Source of the DNA: Granulicella tundricola MP5ACTX9
GTDB taxonomy: Bacteria > Acidobacteriota > Terriglobia > Terriglobales > Acidobacteriaceae
DNA: 64,000 bases
Assembly: GCF_000178975.2 (NCBI RefSeq)
Contig: NC_015064.1
Location: 3,162,001-3,226,000, forward strand
Direction: 5' to 3'
The translations under genes and the position numbers were made by a program. The notes below the pieces were generated by a model that saw only the letters and a program-made list of their open reading frames with translations, had not been told where the DNA came from and searched no databases. This document shows, piece after piece, positions 16,182-24,115 of the stretch (positions are counted from its first letter, which is position 1; every line of letters begins with the position of its first letter).

Positions 16182-18797
16182 TTAGAACTTATAGTTCAAG
16201 CCCATCAAAGCATTCGCGCCTTCACCGGGAATCAAGTGGCTCGGATGCGGCAGGTCGATGAAGAACCGGTTCAGCACATTGTTCACGTTCGCCTGCACCT
16301 CAAGATGCTCGCTGATGGAACGCTTCAGCATCAGGTTGAAGACCCAGTAACCCGGAACCTGCTTCATTCCGGTCGATAGCACCTGGTAGCAGGTCGTCGT
16401 CGTAGCGGTTCCGCAAGGGGCTGATCCAGCCGCGAAGGTCGTAGCGGCACCGAACGTCAACGGCACAAACGGAGTCGTCGAGCTAGCCGTCCTGCTCGCC
16501 ACATAGTTGCCGCCGACACCCGCGTTGAAGTGGCCCGGCAGGCGATGCGTGATGAACGCATTGAACGTCTGCTTCGGCACGTTCGCCAACTGGTATCCAA
16601 CCGACGTCGGATAGAACGGTGAGTACAGCACCTTGCTGCTCAGATACGCATAGCCCGCGACGATATCCATCCCCTGCGGCAGGCGGCCGACAGCGCTGAC
16701 CTGCACACCCTTCACTGCCTGGTTACCCGCCACCACGATGTTGTTGGAGTTGTTCGGGTCCGTCTCACGAGCGTTGTCCTTCTCCGTCCGAAACCATGCG
16801 CCTTCCATCATCAGGTGCTCGTTCAGGAAGCTGTACTTCGCTCCGGCCTCATACGTCTCGTTCTGCTCCGGAGCGACGTTCTGCGTAATCGAGGTCAGCG
16901 CCAGCGATTCAGCCGATGGATTGAAGCTCGTTCCATAGTCGAAGTACACGCTGCCATGCGAGGTCGGCTTATACACAAACGCCGCACGATACGAAGGCTG
17001 CGCATCGACTCGCGAGAACGTTCCAGCCGAGCTCGCCGCCAGCGCCGTTCCGCCCGTAGGCGCCGTAGGCTGGTAGCCGTTGTAACCCGTGTCGAACCGA
17101 TCCCAGCGCACGCCGCCGCTCAACTCAAACAGCCGTCCCAGGTGAACCGTGTCGACGAAGTAAAGCCCAACGCTCTCCGCCTTCGTATGCACGATCGACG
17201 AGATATATCCCGTGCCGCCAAACACCTGCGACGTATTCGGATTGACCAGCGTCGTGGAAGGAACGGTGTTCAAGCCGCTGATCGTGTAGCCGTAGCGGAT
17301 CGGGTTTGAGATCTCCTGGCCACCCTCAACGCCGCCCACGAACTCATGTTTCAGCCCCAGCACCTTGAAGCGTGCGTTGACCTCCGTCTGATCCCACAGA
17401 TCGCCTTCAACACTTTTGATCTGGATTTGATTGCGGTTCACCAGGATCGTGCTCGGGTTCACGGCGCCTGGAATGTACGGGCAGTTCGCGCCCGTCACAG
17501 AGGACGTGGGCCGTGACGGAACCCAACCACCCACCGGAGCGGGAATGCTCGCATTGGTACAGATCTGCGGCTCGGTAATCTGCGCGTTCCTTGGATAGTT
17601 CGCAGCACGCGCAATCGAGTGGACCGTCACATGCGAGTTGAAGTCGTGATCCACCTTCGCCGTGATGATGTCGTCGTTCGTCTTCAGGAAGTTCTGGTCC
17701 GCAAAGCCGAAGTAAGCGTAACGGCTGACGCCCGGCGCAAGCTTGTTATAGAACCAAGGCAGACCATAGTCCGGCGTATCGTTCTCATTCAGGTGGATGT
17801 AGCTCAGCGTGAATCGGGTCGCCGTGTTCAAGCCGAACGAGATCGAAGGCGCCACACCCAGCCGGTGGATCGCATCGAATGGCCGTCCCGCCACGCCGCT
17901 GTCGTTCACCATCAGGTTCAGCCGGAAGGCTGCGCCGTTGGCCACGTCCGGAATCGGCTCATTGATGTCAGCCGTCACACGCCGGGTGAGGTTCGTGCCG
18001 AACTGCGCCTGCACGTTGATCAGCGGAGTGACCCCTGGAACCTTGTTCTCCTGGTTGATGACGCCGCCGGTCGCACCGCGTCCAAATGCGATGCCCGCCG
18101 GCCCTTCCAGCGCCTCCACCTGCTCATAGTTGAAGGAGTCACGGAAGTAGCTGCCGAAGTCGCGGATACCGTCCATGAAGATATCGTTCCGAGCCGTAAA
18201 GCCACGGATCGTCAGATTGTCGCCCTGCGCGCCGGACTCACCGGCCGCCAGGCTGATGCCCGGAACGTTGCGCAGCGCATCCCTCAGCGTAGACACGCCC
18301 TCATCCTTCAGCACGAACTGCGGGATCACCGTCACGGACGCAGCCGTATCCAGCAGCGGAGACGTAAACTTCGTCATCGCGACTTCATTTGGCAGCGGCG
18401 CGGAGACATCCACCGACTCCGCGTTCTCAATCGAAACCACCGCCGTCCCACCAGCCGTGAAACGCGAGCTCAACCCGGTCCCATTCAGCATCGCCCGCAG
18501 CGCAGCCTCATTGGTATAAACACCCGTAACGGCGGAGGTCTGGAAGTCTTCCCCAGCCGTATTTCCCACCTTCACCGCAACCGTTACGCCGGTCGCCTTT
18601 TTGTACGCCTCAAGCGCCTCCGGCAACCGTCCCGCCGGAATATCGAAGCTCTTCTGTTGGCTCGCCGCAGTCGTTGCCGAACCATTGTTCGGCACCTGCG
18701 CGAAGCTCACCGCGGGCGCACTCACCGCTGTCCATGCCGCAACCATCGCTACTACGGCCATATTGCCAACGCTATTCAATCCAGTCTTTTCAGCCAT
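16182..18797 (-). CDS. TonB-dependent siderophore receptor with STN domain
   Basis: An outer-membrane receptor of about 871 residues. Order: signal peptide, an STN (secretin/TonB N-terminal) domain (FDIPAGRLPEALEAYKKATG to GTAVVSIE), a plug (VPGISLAAGESGAQGDNLTIRGF; EGPAGIAFGRGATGGVINQ), then a 22-strand barrel ending LPHPSHLIPGEGANALMGLNYKF. Together with the PiuC-like hydroxylase this resembles the Fiu/PiuA receptor group for ferric catecholates. STN domains usually signal to a FecR/sigma pair, but none is adjacent. The ATG at 18797 is preferred because AAGGAAA lies just upstream; another ATG lies at 18818. Confidence 0.93.
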   Translation of the reverse strand: MAEKTGLNSVGNMAVVAMVAAWTAVSAPAVSFAQVPNNGSATTAASQQKSFDIPAGRLPEALEAYKKATGVTVAVKVGNTAGEDFQTSAVTGVYTNEAALRAMLNGTGLSSRFTAGGTAVVSIENAESVDVSAPLPNEVAMTKFTSPLLDTAASVTVIPQFVLKDEGVSTLRDALRNVPGISLAAGESGAQGDNLTIRGFTARNDIFMDGIRDFGSYFRDSFNYEQVEALEGPAGIAFGRGATGGVINQENKVPGVTPLINVQAQFGTNLTRRVTADINEPIPDVANGAAFRLNLMVNDSGVAGRPFDAIHRLGVAPSISFGLNTATRFTLSYIHLNENDTPDYGLPWFYNKLAPGVSRYAYFGFADQNFLKTNDDIITAKVDHDFNSHVTVHSIARAANYPRNAQITEPQICTNASIPAPVGGWVPSRPTSSVTGANCPYIPGAVNPSTILVNRNQIQIKSVEGDLWDQTEVNARFKVLGLKHEFVGGVEGGQEISNPIRYGYTISGLNTVPSTTLVNPNTSQVFGGTGYISSIVHTKAESVGLYFVDTVHLGRLFELSGGVRWDRFDTGYNGYQPTAPTGGTALAASSAGTFSRVDAQPSYRAAFVYKPTSHGSVYFDYGTSFNPSAESLALTSITQNVAPEQNETYEAGAKYSFLNEHLMMEGAWFRTEKDNARETDPNNSNNIVVAGNQAVKGVQVSAVGRLPQGMDIVAGYAYLSSKVLYSPFYPTSVGYQLANVPKQTFNAFITHRLPGHFNAGVGGNYVASRTASSTTPFVPLTFGAATTFAAGSAPCGTATTTTCYQVLSTGMKQVPGYWVFNLMLKRSISEHLEVQANVNNVLNRFFIDLPHPSHLIPGEGANALMGLNYKF

Positions 18798-19013
18798 TTC
18801 AGTTTCCTTCAGGCGCACGTTCTCGCTGACCTGGTGCGCGTCTTCTCCAGGCAGCCTCCGAACTCCGACAGATCCGGTCCGATATGTCTAATTTACACGA
18901 TCTAGGACTGATCCAGTCCACGTTCATTGAATTTTTATGCAGTCTTTTTCATCTTCACTGCTTCCCACCAACAAACTGCCGCGTCCACGCATGGAATCGA
19001 CATCTCACCCTGT

Positions 19014-19574
19014 ATGCGTCATCACTTTCAGGCCGAGCAATGGCTCCCCTATCCCATCGAGCACGTCTTCGCCTTCTTCTCCAACCCGGAGAATCTTCCG
19101 CGCCTCATGCCCGCATGGCAGAAGGCCCGCATCGAGGAGGCCGCCTTCGCACCGCCGCCTCCGCGCCCTGCAGGCCTGCCTATCTTTCCCGGCATCGTAG
19201 CCGGAGCGGGCACCCGCATGACCATCAGCTTCCGGCCGATTCCCTTCTCACCCATCCGCGTACCCTGGGATGCGGAGATTACGGAGTTCACCTGGAACGA
19301 GCACTTCTGCGACGTGCAGCACCGCGGCCCGTTCAAGTTCTGGCGGCACTGCCATCGCCTCACGCCGGAGCCCCGCGCCAACACCGGACGTGAGGTCCAG
19401 GGCACGCTGATACGGGACGAGGTCGAATACGAACTCCCCCTCGGCCCACTCGGCGAGCTAGCCGCAAAGCTCTTCGCCCCCGCGCAGTTCAAGTCCATCT
19501 TCGACTTCCGCCACAAGCGCACCGCGGAGCTCATGCCCCTGCTACGGGTGAGAGAAACGCCGCGCGCCCGCTAA
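19014..19574 (+). CDS. SRPBCC-superfamily ligand-binding protein
   Basis: About 186 residues starting MRHHFQAEQWLPYPIEHVFAFF, the standard opening strand and helix of SRPBCC/polyketide-cyclase folds. It also has NPENLPRLMP, ITEFTWNEHFCDVQHRGPFKFW and a C-terminal helix LFDFRHKRTAEL-like segment. These proteins bind hydrophobic ligands; no specific ligand can be inferred. The frame extends upstream to 18927, but the conserved fold begins at 19014. It ends 9 bases before ruvX, suggesting co-transcription. Confidence 0.8.
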   Translation: MRHHFQAEQWLPYPIEHVFAFFSNPENLPRLMPAWQKARIEEAAFAPPPPRPAGLPIFPGIVAGAGTRMTISFRPIPFSPIRVPWDAEITEFTWNEHFCDVQHRGPFKFWRHCHRLTPEPRANTGREVQGTLIRDEVEYELPLGPLGELAAKLFAPAQFKSIFDFRHKRTAELMPLLRVRETPRAR

Positions 19575-19583
19575 ACTAGCCGT

Positions 19584-20015
19584 ATGGCAATCGGCCGCAT
19601 CATGGCACTGGACGTAGGCAAGGCACGCATCGGCATAGCCCTCACAGACCCGCTGGGCTATACCGCCCAGCCGCTCCTGACGCTATGGCGCAAGACTCGC
19701 AACGAAGACGCCCGCAGCCTCCTGCGCCTCATCCGCAAGCACGAGGTCACCCACCTCGTCGTCGGCAATCCACTCCATCTCTCCGGCGACCTCAGCCCCT
19801 TCGCCGCCAAGGTCCACGAGTTCGCCGAATACCTCCGCGAACGCACCGAGATCCCCATCCAGCTCTGGGACGAGCGTCTCAGCTCCGTCGCCGCCAACGA
19901 GATCCTCGACGAAGCCGGCCACGCGCGCGGCAAGGATCGTAAGTTCATCATCGACCAGGTAGCCGCCGTCCTCATCCTGGAAGGCTGGATGCAGGCACAA
20001 TATAGGCTCCAATAA
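19584..20015 (+). CDS. ruvX: Putative pre-16S rRNA nuclease / Holliday junction resolvase-like YqgF
   Basis: A 143-residue RNase H-fold protein. It has the first acidic strand IMALDVGKARIGIAL (D10), LVVGNPLHLSGDLS, WDERLSSVAA and the C-terminal RKFIIDQVAAVLILEGWM with its catalytic Asp. The family (YqgF/RuvX) is implicated in 16S rRNA 5' maturation and was earlier proposed as a Holliday junction resolvase. Length is typical. Confidence 0.93.
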   Translation: MAIGRIMALDVGKARIGIALTDPLGYTAQPLLTLWRKTRNEDARSLLRLIRKHEVTHLVVGNPLHLSGDLSPFAAKVHEFAEYLRERTEIPIQLWDERLSSVAANEILDEAGHARGKDRKFIIDQVAAVLILEGWMQAQYRLQ

Positions 20016-20043
20016 AAAAGGACCGAGCCGAAGCCCGGTCCTT
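20014..20043 (-). terminator. Intrinsic terminator of the PNGase A-like gene
   Basis: Stem AAGGACCG(A)GC / GC(C)CGGTCCTT with a short loop, with an A6 tract on the plus strand that becomes a T tract for minus-strand transcription. It begins at the ruvX stop codon and may also help terminate ruvX. Confidence 0.85.
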
Positions 20044-20060
20044 CCCTGTCATCGCTTGAC

Positions 20061-21782
20061 CTACCAGCGTTTCGCCGGGCATCCCTTGCCGTCCTGCACG
20101 GCAGTCAGCACGCGTGCCGCCGAGGTCAGCTCACGGCTGAAGCAGTTCCCCGTGGAGTCCTTCGACACATAGCTCGCCGAGCTGGCCGTCGGGCCGACCG
20201 AGTCCACCGCGGACAGGGATGAGTTATAGACCAGCGCATCGCTTGTCTTTACCTCTTCCACCGTGCTGGAGCTCGCCAGCGAGAAGCCATTGATGCCCTT
20301 GCTCTCACTCACCTCATGCTGCTGGTCGGAGCTGACCACCTGCGTGTACGTCCCATCCGTGTTCTGCACGAACGAGTAGTCCAGCTTCAGCGGGAACGCC
20401 CAGTGCGTGGCCGTCTGCTCCGCCAGGAAGCCCAGCCGCGTCGTGGTCTTCGAATCCACCGTACTCGTCTGGTTGATGTTCTGAATCTCCGGCACACCAG
20501 AGGTCGCTACGTTGAACTTCTGGTTGCTGTCGAAGTTCACCGTAGACTCGACCGTCGTCTCCACGCGTCCCAGGCCCGTATTGACGTATCCCTTCACCAC
20601 AAACGTGCGCTTGGAGGCCACGTCGACGGTTCCCGTCACCGCACCGTTCGCCGTGGTCAGGTTCTCCACTACAGAAGGCACAGGTGCGGAGAACAGCGTG
20701 TTCTCAATCACGTCGCCCCCCGTCTCCGCGCGAAGCTTGTCGCGGTAGAGCAGCAGGTTTGCCGTCGCCAGGAAGTAGCTGTTGGCGTTGTAGACGCTGA
20801 TGCCCACAACGTGCGGCTTGCCGTCGCTCAGCATCCCCGCAAACGGTGTCAAATCCACGCGATAAGGCTTGAAGTTCAACGTCTCCACGCCCGTGATCGG
20901 CTCCCATAGATAAGGATCGATGCCGCCCGTAAAGATCCATGGAGACACCGGCGCCACGCCCGCGGCCTTGCCGTCGATCGTCACCTCCGTCTCACGGAAC
21001 GCAGTCCCGCCGCCAGTCTCCAGCTCACTGGAGACATCGTTCGGCACACCCAGATACCAGAACTCGTCATTGCTCTGGCTCTGCGCCATCACATCCAGGT
21101 AAGCCTTGGTCAGGTTGCGCGGCAGAGTCACCGTCGTCTTGAGCTCGCTGCTCGTCGAATCCAGCTCATATGGGCTGTTCGTTCCGCTCACCGGCACCAC
21201 CATATCCGGCACCTCCGGCGGGAGGTTGCGCAGGTCGGCCGGATAGAACTGCAGCGTCGCATTGCCGTAGATGCCGCCGTTATACGTGCTGTTGAAGATG
21301 TTGTAGACGATGGCGTTGCCGGTCTGTGCGGTCTTGAACAATGCCGACAGATCCGTCACATCACGCTCCACATGCCAGGACGGGCTCAGCGCCGTGCGAG
21401 GCTCCGCCGTCGTGCCGTAGAAGATATTTGCATTGCCCAGGTACAGGCTCGCCGTACGGTCGAACTGACGCCCCGCCGTCACGGTAAAGTCCAGGCTCAG
21501 CACCACCTTCGCCCAAGGTCCTTTGCAGCCTGCTGGAGGCGTATACGACACCGGATGCGCGGAGTAGTCGTTGAACGCCTCATTGCTGTAAAGCGAGACG
21601 GTGCAAGGCTTGGTCGTAGGCCGAGTCACCGGCGGCTCAGCCGTTGCCGGGTTGGAGGAGCCCACCACAGGCGTTGTTGGAACCGTAACCACCTGCGCCC
21701 CTGCGATGCCCTGAGCGCAAAACGCGCCTGCAATCACTGTTTGAAAGATAGCTGCACGAAAACGAACAGAAGTGCTCATCAA
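20061..21782 (-). CDS. Secreted peptide-N-glycosidase A-like protein
   Basis: A 573-residue exported protein with signal peptide (MMSTSVRFRAAIFQTVIAGA to GAQV). The mature part begins PCTVSLYSNEAFNDYSAHPVSYTPP and contains WAKVVLSLDFTVTAGRQFDRTASLYLG and a long beta-rich section. This matches the plant/fungal peptide N4-(N-acetyl-beta-glucosaminyl)asparagine amidase A family, which removes N-glycans from glycoproteins. The likely role is scavenging eukaryotic glycoproteins in soil. It is divergent from the SulP gene and has its own terminator. Catalytic residues cannot be assigned by eye. Confidence 0.8.
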   Translation of the reverse strand: MMSTSVRFRAAIFQTVIAGAFCAQGIAGAQVVTVPTTPVVGSSNPATAEPPVTRPTTKPCTVSLYSNEAFNDYSAHPVSYTPPAGCKGPWAKVVLSLDFTVTAGRQFDRTASLYLGNANIFYGTTAEPRTALSPSWHVERDVTDLSALFKTAQTGNAIVYNIFNSTYNGGIYGNATLQFYPADLRNLPPEVPDMVVPVSGTNSPYELDSTSSELKTTVTLPRNLTKAYLDVMAQSQSNDEFWYLGVPNDVSSELETGGGTAFRETEVTIDGKAAGVAPVSPWIFTGGIDPYLWEPITGVETLNFKPYRVDLTPFAGMLSDGKPHVVGISVYNANSYFLATANLLLYRDKLRAETGGDVIENTLFSAPVPSVVENLTTANGAVTGTVDVASKRTFVVKGYVNTGLGRVETTVESTVNFDSNQKFNVATSGVPEIQNINQTSTVDSKTTTRLGFLAEQTATHWAFPLKLDYSFVQNTDGTYTQVVSSDQQHEVSESKGINGFSLASSSTVEEVKTSDALVYNSSLSAVDSVGPTASSASYVSKDSTGNCFSRELTSAARVLTAVQDGKGCPAKRW

Positions 21783-21854
21783 AGGGCCTCACAAAAATAG
21801 AAAGATGTACGAACGTGAATGCGCTCAAGGTAACACATTTGGGTCAGCCATAGC

Positions 21855-21892
21855 CTCTGAACACCCATTAGGCGGCTGCCCGCTTTTCAGAG
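21855..21892 (+). promoter_or_regulatory. Hairpin in the SulP leader
   Basis: CTCTGAA (21855-21861) pairs perfectly with TTCAGAG (21886-21892), enclosing a smaller GCGG/CCGC pairing. It lies 43 bases before the SulP start. It does not match a riboswitch class known to me; it could be a leader structure or an operator. Confidence 0.4.
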
Positions 21893-21934
21893 AAGATAGG
21901 GGGATGCACAAAACCCGCTCCATCAAGGCCGTGA

Positions 21935-23413
21935 ATGCGTCTCGCTGACGTTCGGATTGAACTCCTCGCCGGCCTCACCTCCGCCCTTTCCCTCGTTCCG
22001 GAGGTCGTCGGCTTCGCTCTCGTAGCGCATGTCAACCCACTGACAGGCCTCTACGCCGCCTTCATCATCTGCCTCATCGCGGCAATCTTCGGCGGCCGTC
22101 CCGGCATGATCTCCGGTGCCGCCGGCTCCATGGCCGTCGTCTCCGCCGGACTGGTCCTCCAGCATGGCGTCGAGTACCTCTTCGCCACCATCATCCTCAC
22201 CGGCATCCTCCAACTGCTCTTCGCCTGGTTCCGCCTCGGCAAGCTCATCCGGATGGTGCCTCACCCGGTCATGATCGGCTTCGTCAACGGTCTCGCCATC
22301 GTCATCGCATCTGCCCAGCTGCAGCACTTCCACACCCGCACCCAGACCGGCTCCGAAGGCTGGATGGCCACCCCCGCCCTCCTCATCATGCTCGGCCTGG
22401 TAGCCGTGACGATCCTGGTCACCGTCCTCCTGCCCCGCCTCACCAAGGCGTTCCCATCCGCTCTCGCCGGCATCCTCGCCGCCACTGCCTGCGCCTTCGC
22501 CTTCGGCATCCACACCCGCACGGTGGGCGATCTCGCCTCCATCAAAGGCACCCTCCCCACCTTCCATCTCCCCGCCGTCCCATACGATCTCCACACCCTG
22601 CGCATCATCCTGCCCTACGCCCTCATCCTCGCCACCATCGGCCTCGTCGAGACCCTTCTCACCCTCAACCTCATCGACGAACTCACCGGCACCAACAGCC
22701 AGCCCAATCGCGAGTCCATGGCCCAGGGCCTCGGCAACCTCATCGGCGCCCTCTTCGGCGGCATGGGCGGCTGCGCCATGATCGGCCAGAGCATGATCAA
22801 CCTCAACGCAGGCGGCCGACGCCGGCTCTCCGGCATCTGCGCCGGCACCTTCCTGCTCGCCTTTATCCTCTTCGGTTCGCGCCTCATCGAGCGCATTCCC
22901 CTCGCCGCGCTCGTCGGCGTCATGTTCGTCGTCTCAGCCGAAACCTTCAGTTGGAAGAGCCTCAAAGGCTTCGCCCGCATCCCCCGCCACGACACCATGG
23001 TCATGCTCGTCGTAACGGCTGTGACCGTGCTCGCCAACCTCGCAGTCGCCGTTGTCGCAGGCATCGTCATCGCAGCCCTGGTCTTCGCCTGGGACCACGC
23101 ACAGGAGCTTGAAGTCACCATCACGGAAGAGCCCGGCAGCAAGACCTACCGTCTGAAGGGCAGCCTCTTCTTCGCCTCCGCAGCCCAGTTCACAAGCTTC
23201 TTCCAACCCAAGTTCGACCCCGCAGAGGTCTTCCTCGAATTCCACGAAGCCCGCATCATGGACTCCTCCGCACTGGAAGCAGTCGAGGCCCTCGCCACGC
23301 GTTACCGCGAACAGGGCAAACGCCTCCACCTCCACGGCCTCAGCGAAAGCTGCGACAAGCTCCTACGCCGCAAGGACGGAGCCGGCCTGCTCCTGTCACT
23401 AGCTGACTCCTAG
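21935..23413 (+). CDS. SulP-family anion permease with STAS domain
   Basis: A 492-residue inner-membrane SLC26/SulP transporter. The N-terminal transmembrane core carries the family signature (ELLAGLTSALSLVPEVVGFALVA, then NPLTGLYAAFI, GAAGSMAVV, NGLAIVIASAQLQHF). A C-terminal cytoplasmic STAS domain follows (about 400-490, VFLEFHEARIMDSSALEAVE). It probably takes up sulfate, bicarbonate or another anion; the substrate is not determined by sequence. An in-frame TGA directly precedes the ATG at 21935, fixing the earliest start. A 14-residue frame (21904-21948) overlaps this start and could couple translation. Confidence 0.93.
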   Translation: MRLADVRIELLAGLTSALSLVPEVVGFALVAHVNPLTGLYAAFIICLIAAIFGGRPGMISGAAGSMAVVSAGLVLQHGVEYLFATIILTGILQLLFAWFRLGKLIRMVPHPVMIGFVNGLAIVIASAQLQHFHTRTQTGSEGWMATPALLIMLGLVAVTILVTVLLPRLTKAFPSALAGILAATACAFAFGIHTRTVGDLASIKGTLPTFHLPAVPYDLHTLRIILPYALILATIGLVETLLTLNLIDELTGTNSQPNRESMAQGLGNLIGALFGGMGGCAMIGQSMINLNAGGRRRLSGICAGTFLLAFILFGSRLIERIPLAALVGVMFVVSAETFSWKSLKGFARIPRHDTMVMLVVTAVTVLANLAVAVVAGIVIAALVFAWDHAQELEVTITEEPGSKTYRLKGSLFFASAAQFTSFFQPKFDPAEVFLEFHEARIMDSSALEAVEALATRYREQGKRLHLHGLSESCDKLLRRKDGAGLLLSLADS

Positions 23414-23415
23414 TT

Positions 23416-23718
23416 CTAGTTTTCTGTCATCTCCGCCGCCGCGTCCTTGATAGCCTGCTCCGGCACCCCATGAGCCAGCAACCTCTGACTGAACTCCTCC
23501 ACGGCACTCTCCTTCACCCGCAGTGCCTCCCTCTCGGCCAGATGCTTCCGCAGCCCATTCGAGATATAAGCCCGAATCAGCGCCTGGTATCCGCCAAATC
23601 CAAGCGTAGGCGCAACCTCCTTGAGATCTTCGATCACATGATCCGGCAAACGCAGTGAGATCAGGGTCATCGGTTTATCAGCCTGCATATTGCGCTTGAT
23701 GCGTTCAGTCATTTTCAT
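23416..23718 (-). CDS. brnA: BrnA-like CopG/RHH antitoxin
   Basis: About 100 residues from MKMTERIKRNMQADKP. The ribbon-helix-helix style core TLISLRLPDHVIEDLKEVAPTLGFGGYQALIRAYISNGLRKHLAE is typical of BrnA antitoxins encoded downstream of BrnT. The start at 23718 lies inside the end of brnT (14-base overlap). An upstream in-frame ATG at 23775 would run deep into brnT and is unlikely. It should neutralise BrnT and repress the pair through the upstream palindrome. Confidence 0.85.
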   Translation of the reverse strand: MKMTERIKRNMQADKPMTLISLRLPDHVIEDLKEVAPTLGFGGYQALIRAYISNGLRKHLAEREALRVKESAVEEFSQRLLAHGVPEQAIKDAAAEMTEN

Positions 23719-24001
23719 AGCGTCTCCTTTCCGCCCGTTCCGCAAGACGCGCGGAGATAAGGCGGAGCACATCACCTTCCCGAACTACATGAACGACGTA
23801 CAGCAATCTGTACTCGCTTGTAAGACCGATACACGCCTGCCGCGCCTCTTCGTCAGGACTGGCATCCTCATACCGAGCCAGTTGATCCAGAAAGACCTCC
23901 CGAGCCTGCTCGAAGCGAACGCCATGCCATGCCAGATTGCGAGCAGCCTTATCGCTATCCCAGACAAAGCGCTGCCCATCGAGCATCGAATGCATAGCCA
24001 T
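23705..24001 (-). CDS. brnT: BrnT-family ribonuclease toxin
   Basis: Up to 98 residues with the BrnT hallmarks: FVWDSDKAARNLAWHGVRFEQAREVFLD at the N-terminus, then RQACIGLTSEYRLLYVVHVVREGDVLRLISARLAERAERRRYE. BrnT is a type II toxin with a RelE-like fold that cleaves RNA. The ATG at 24001 lies at the edge of the operator; starts at 23995 or 23986 (MLDGQRFVWD) are equally plausible and nearer the usual family length. All core motifs look intact. Confidence 0.9.
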   Translation of the reverse strand: MAMHSMLDGQRFVWDSDKAARNLAWHGVRFEQAREVFLDQLARYEDASPDEEARQACIGLTSEYRLLYVVHVVREGDVLRLISARLAERAERRRYEND

Positions 24002-24028
24002 ATATCTATTGTATATACAACAGATATA
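24001..24028. promoter_or_regulatory. BrnTA operator palindrome
   Basis: Two 14-base halves, TATATCTATTGTAT and ATACAACAGATATA, form an inverted repeat with a single mismatched pair, abutting the most upstream brnT start. Its AT-richness stands out against the surroundings. BrnA-type antitoxins bind palindromes at their own promoter, so autoregulation is expected. Confidence 0.7.
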
Positions 24029-24115
24029 AGCTTACAGCGACTAAGAGAAGTTTTCCGTCGGCGGCCTGCTGGTCTCGGTCGTGTAGGATGAAGCGGCTAT
24101 GCAGGAGAGATTCAC

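Noticed and set aside
21841-21934. Possible riboswitch in the SulP leader
   Set aside because: The hairpin is real, but no consensus of SAM, fluoride, guanidine or other classes could be matched; kept only as an unassigned structure.
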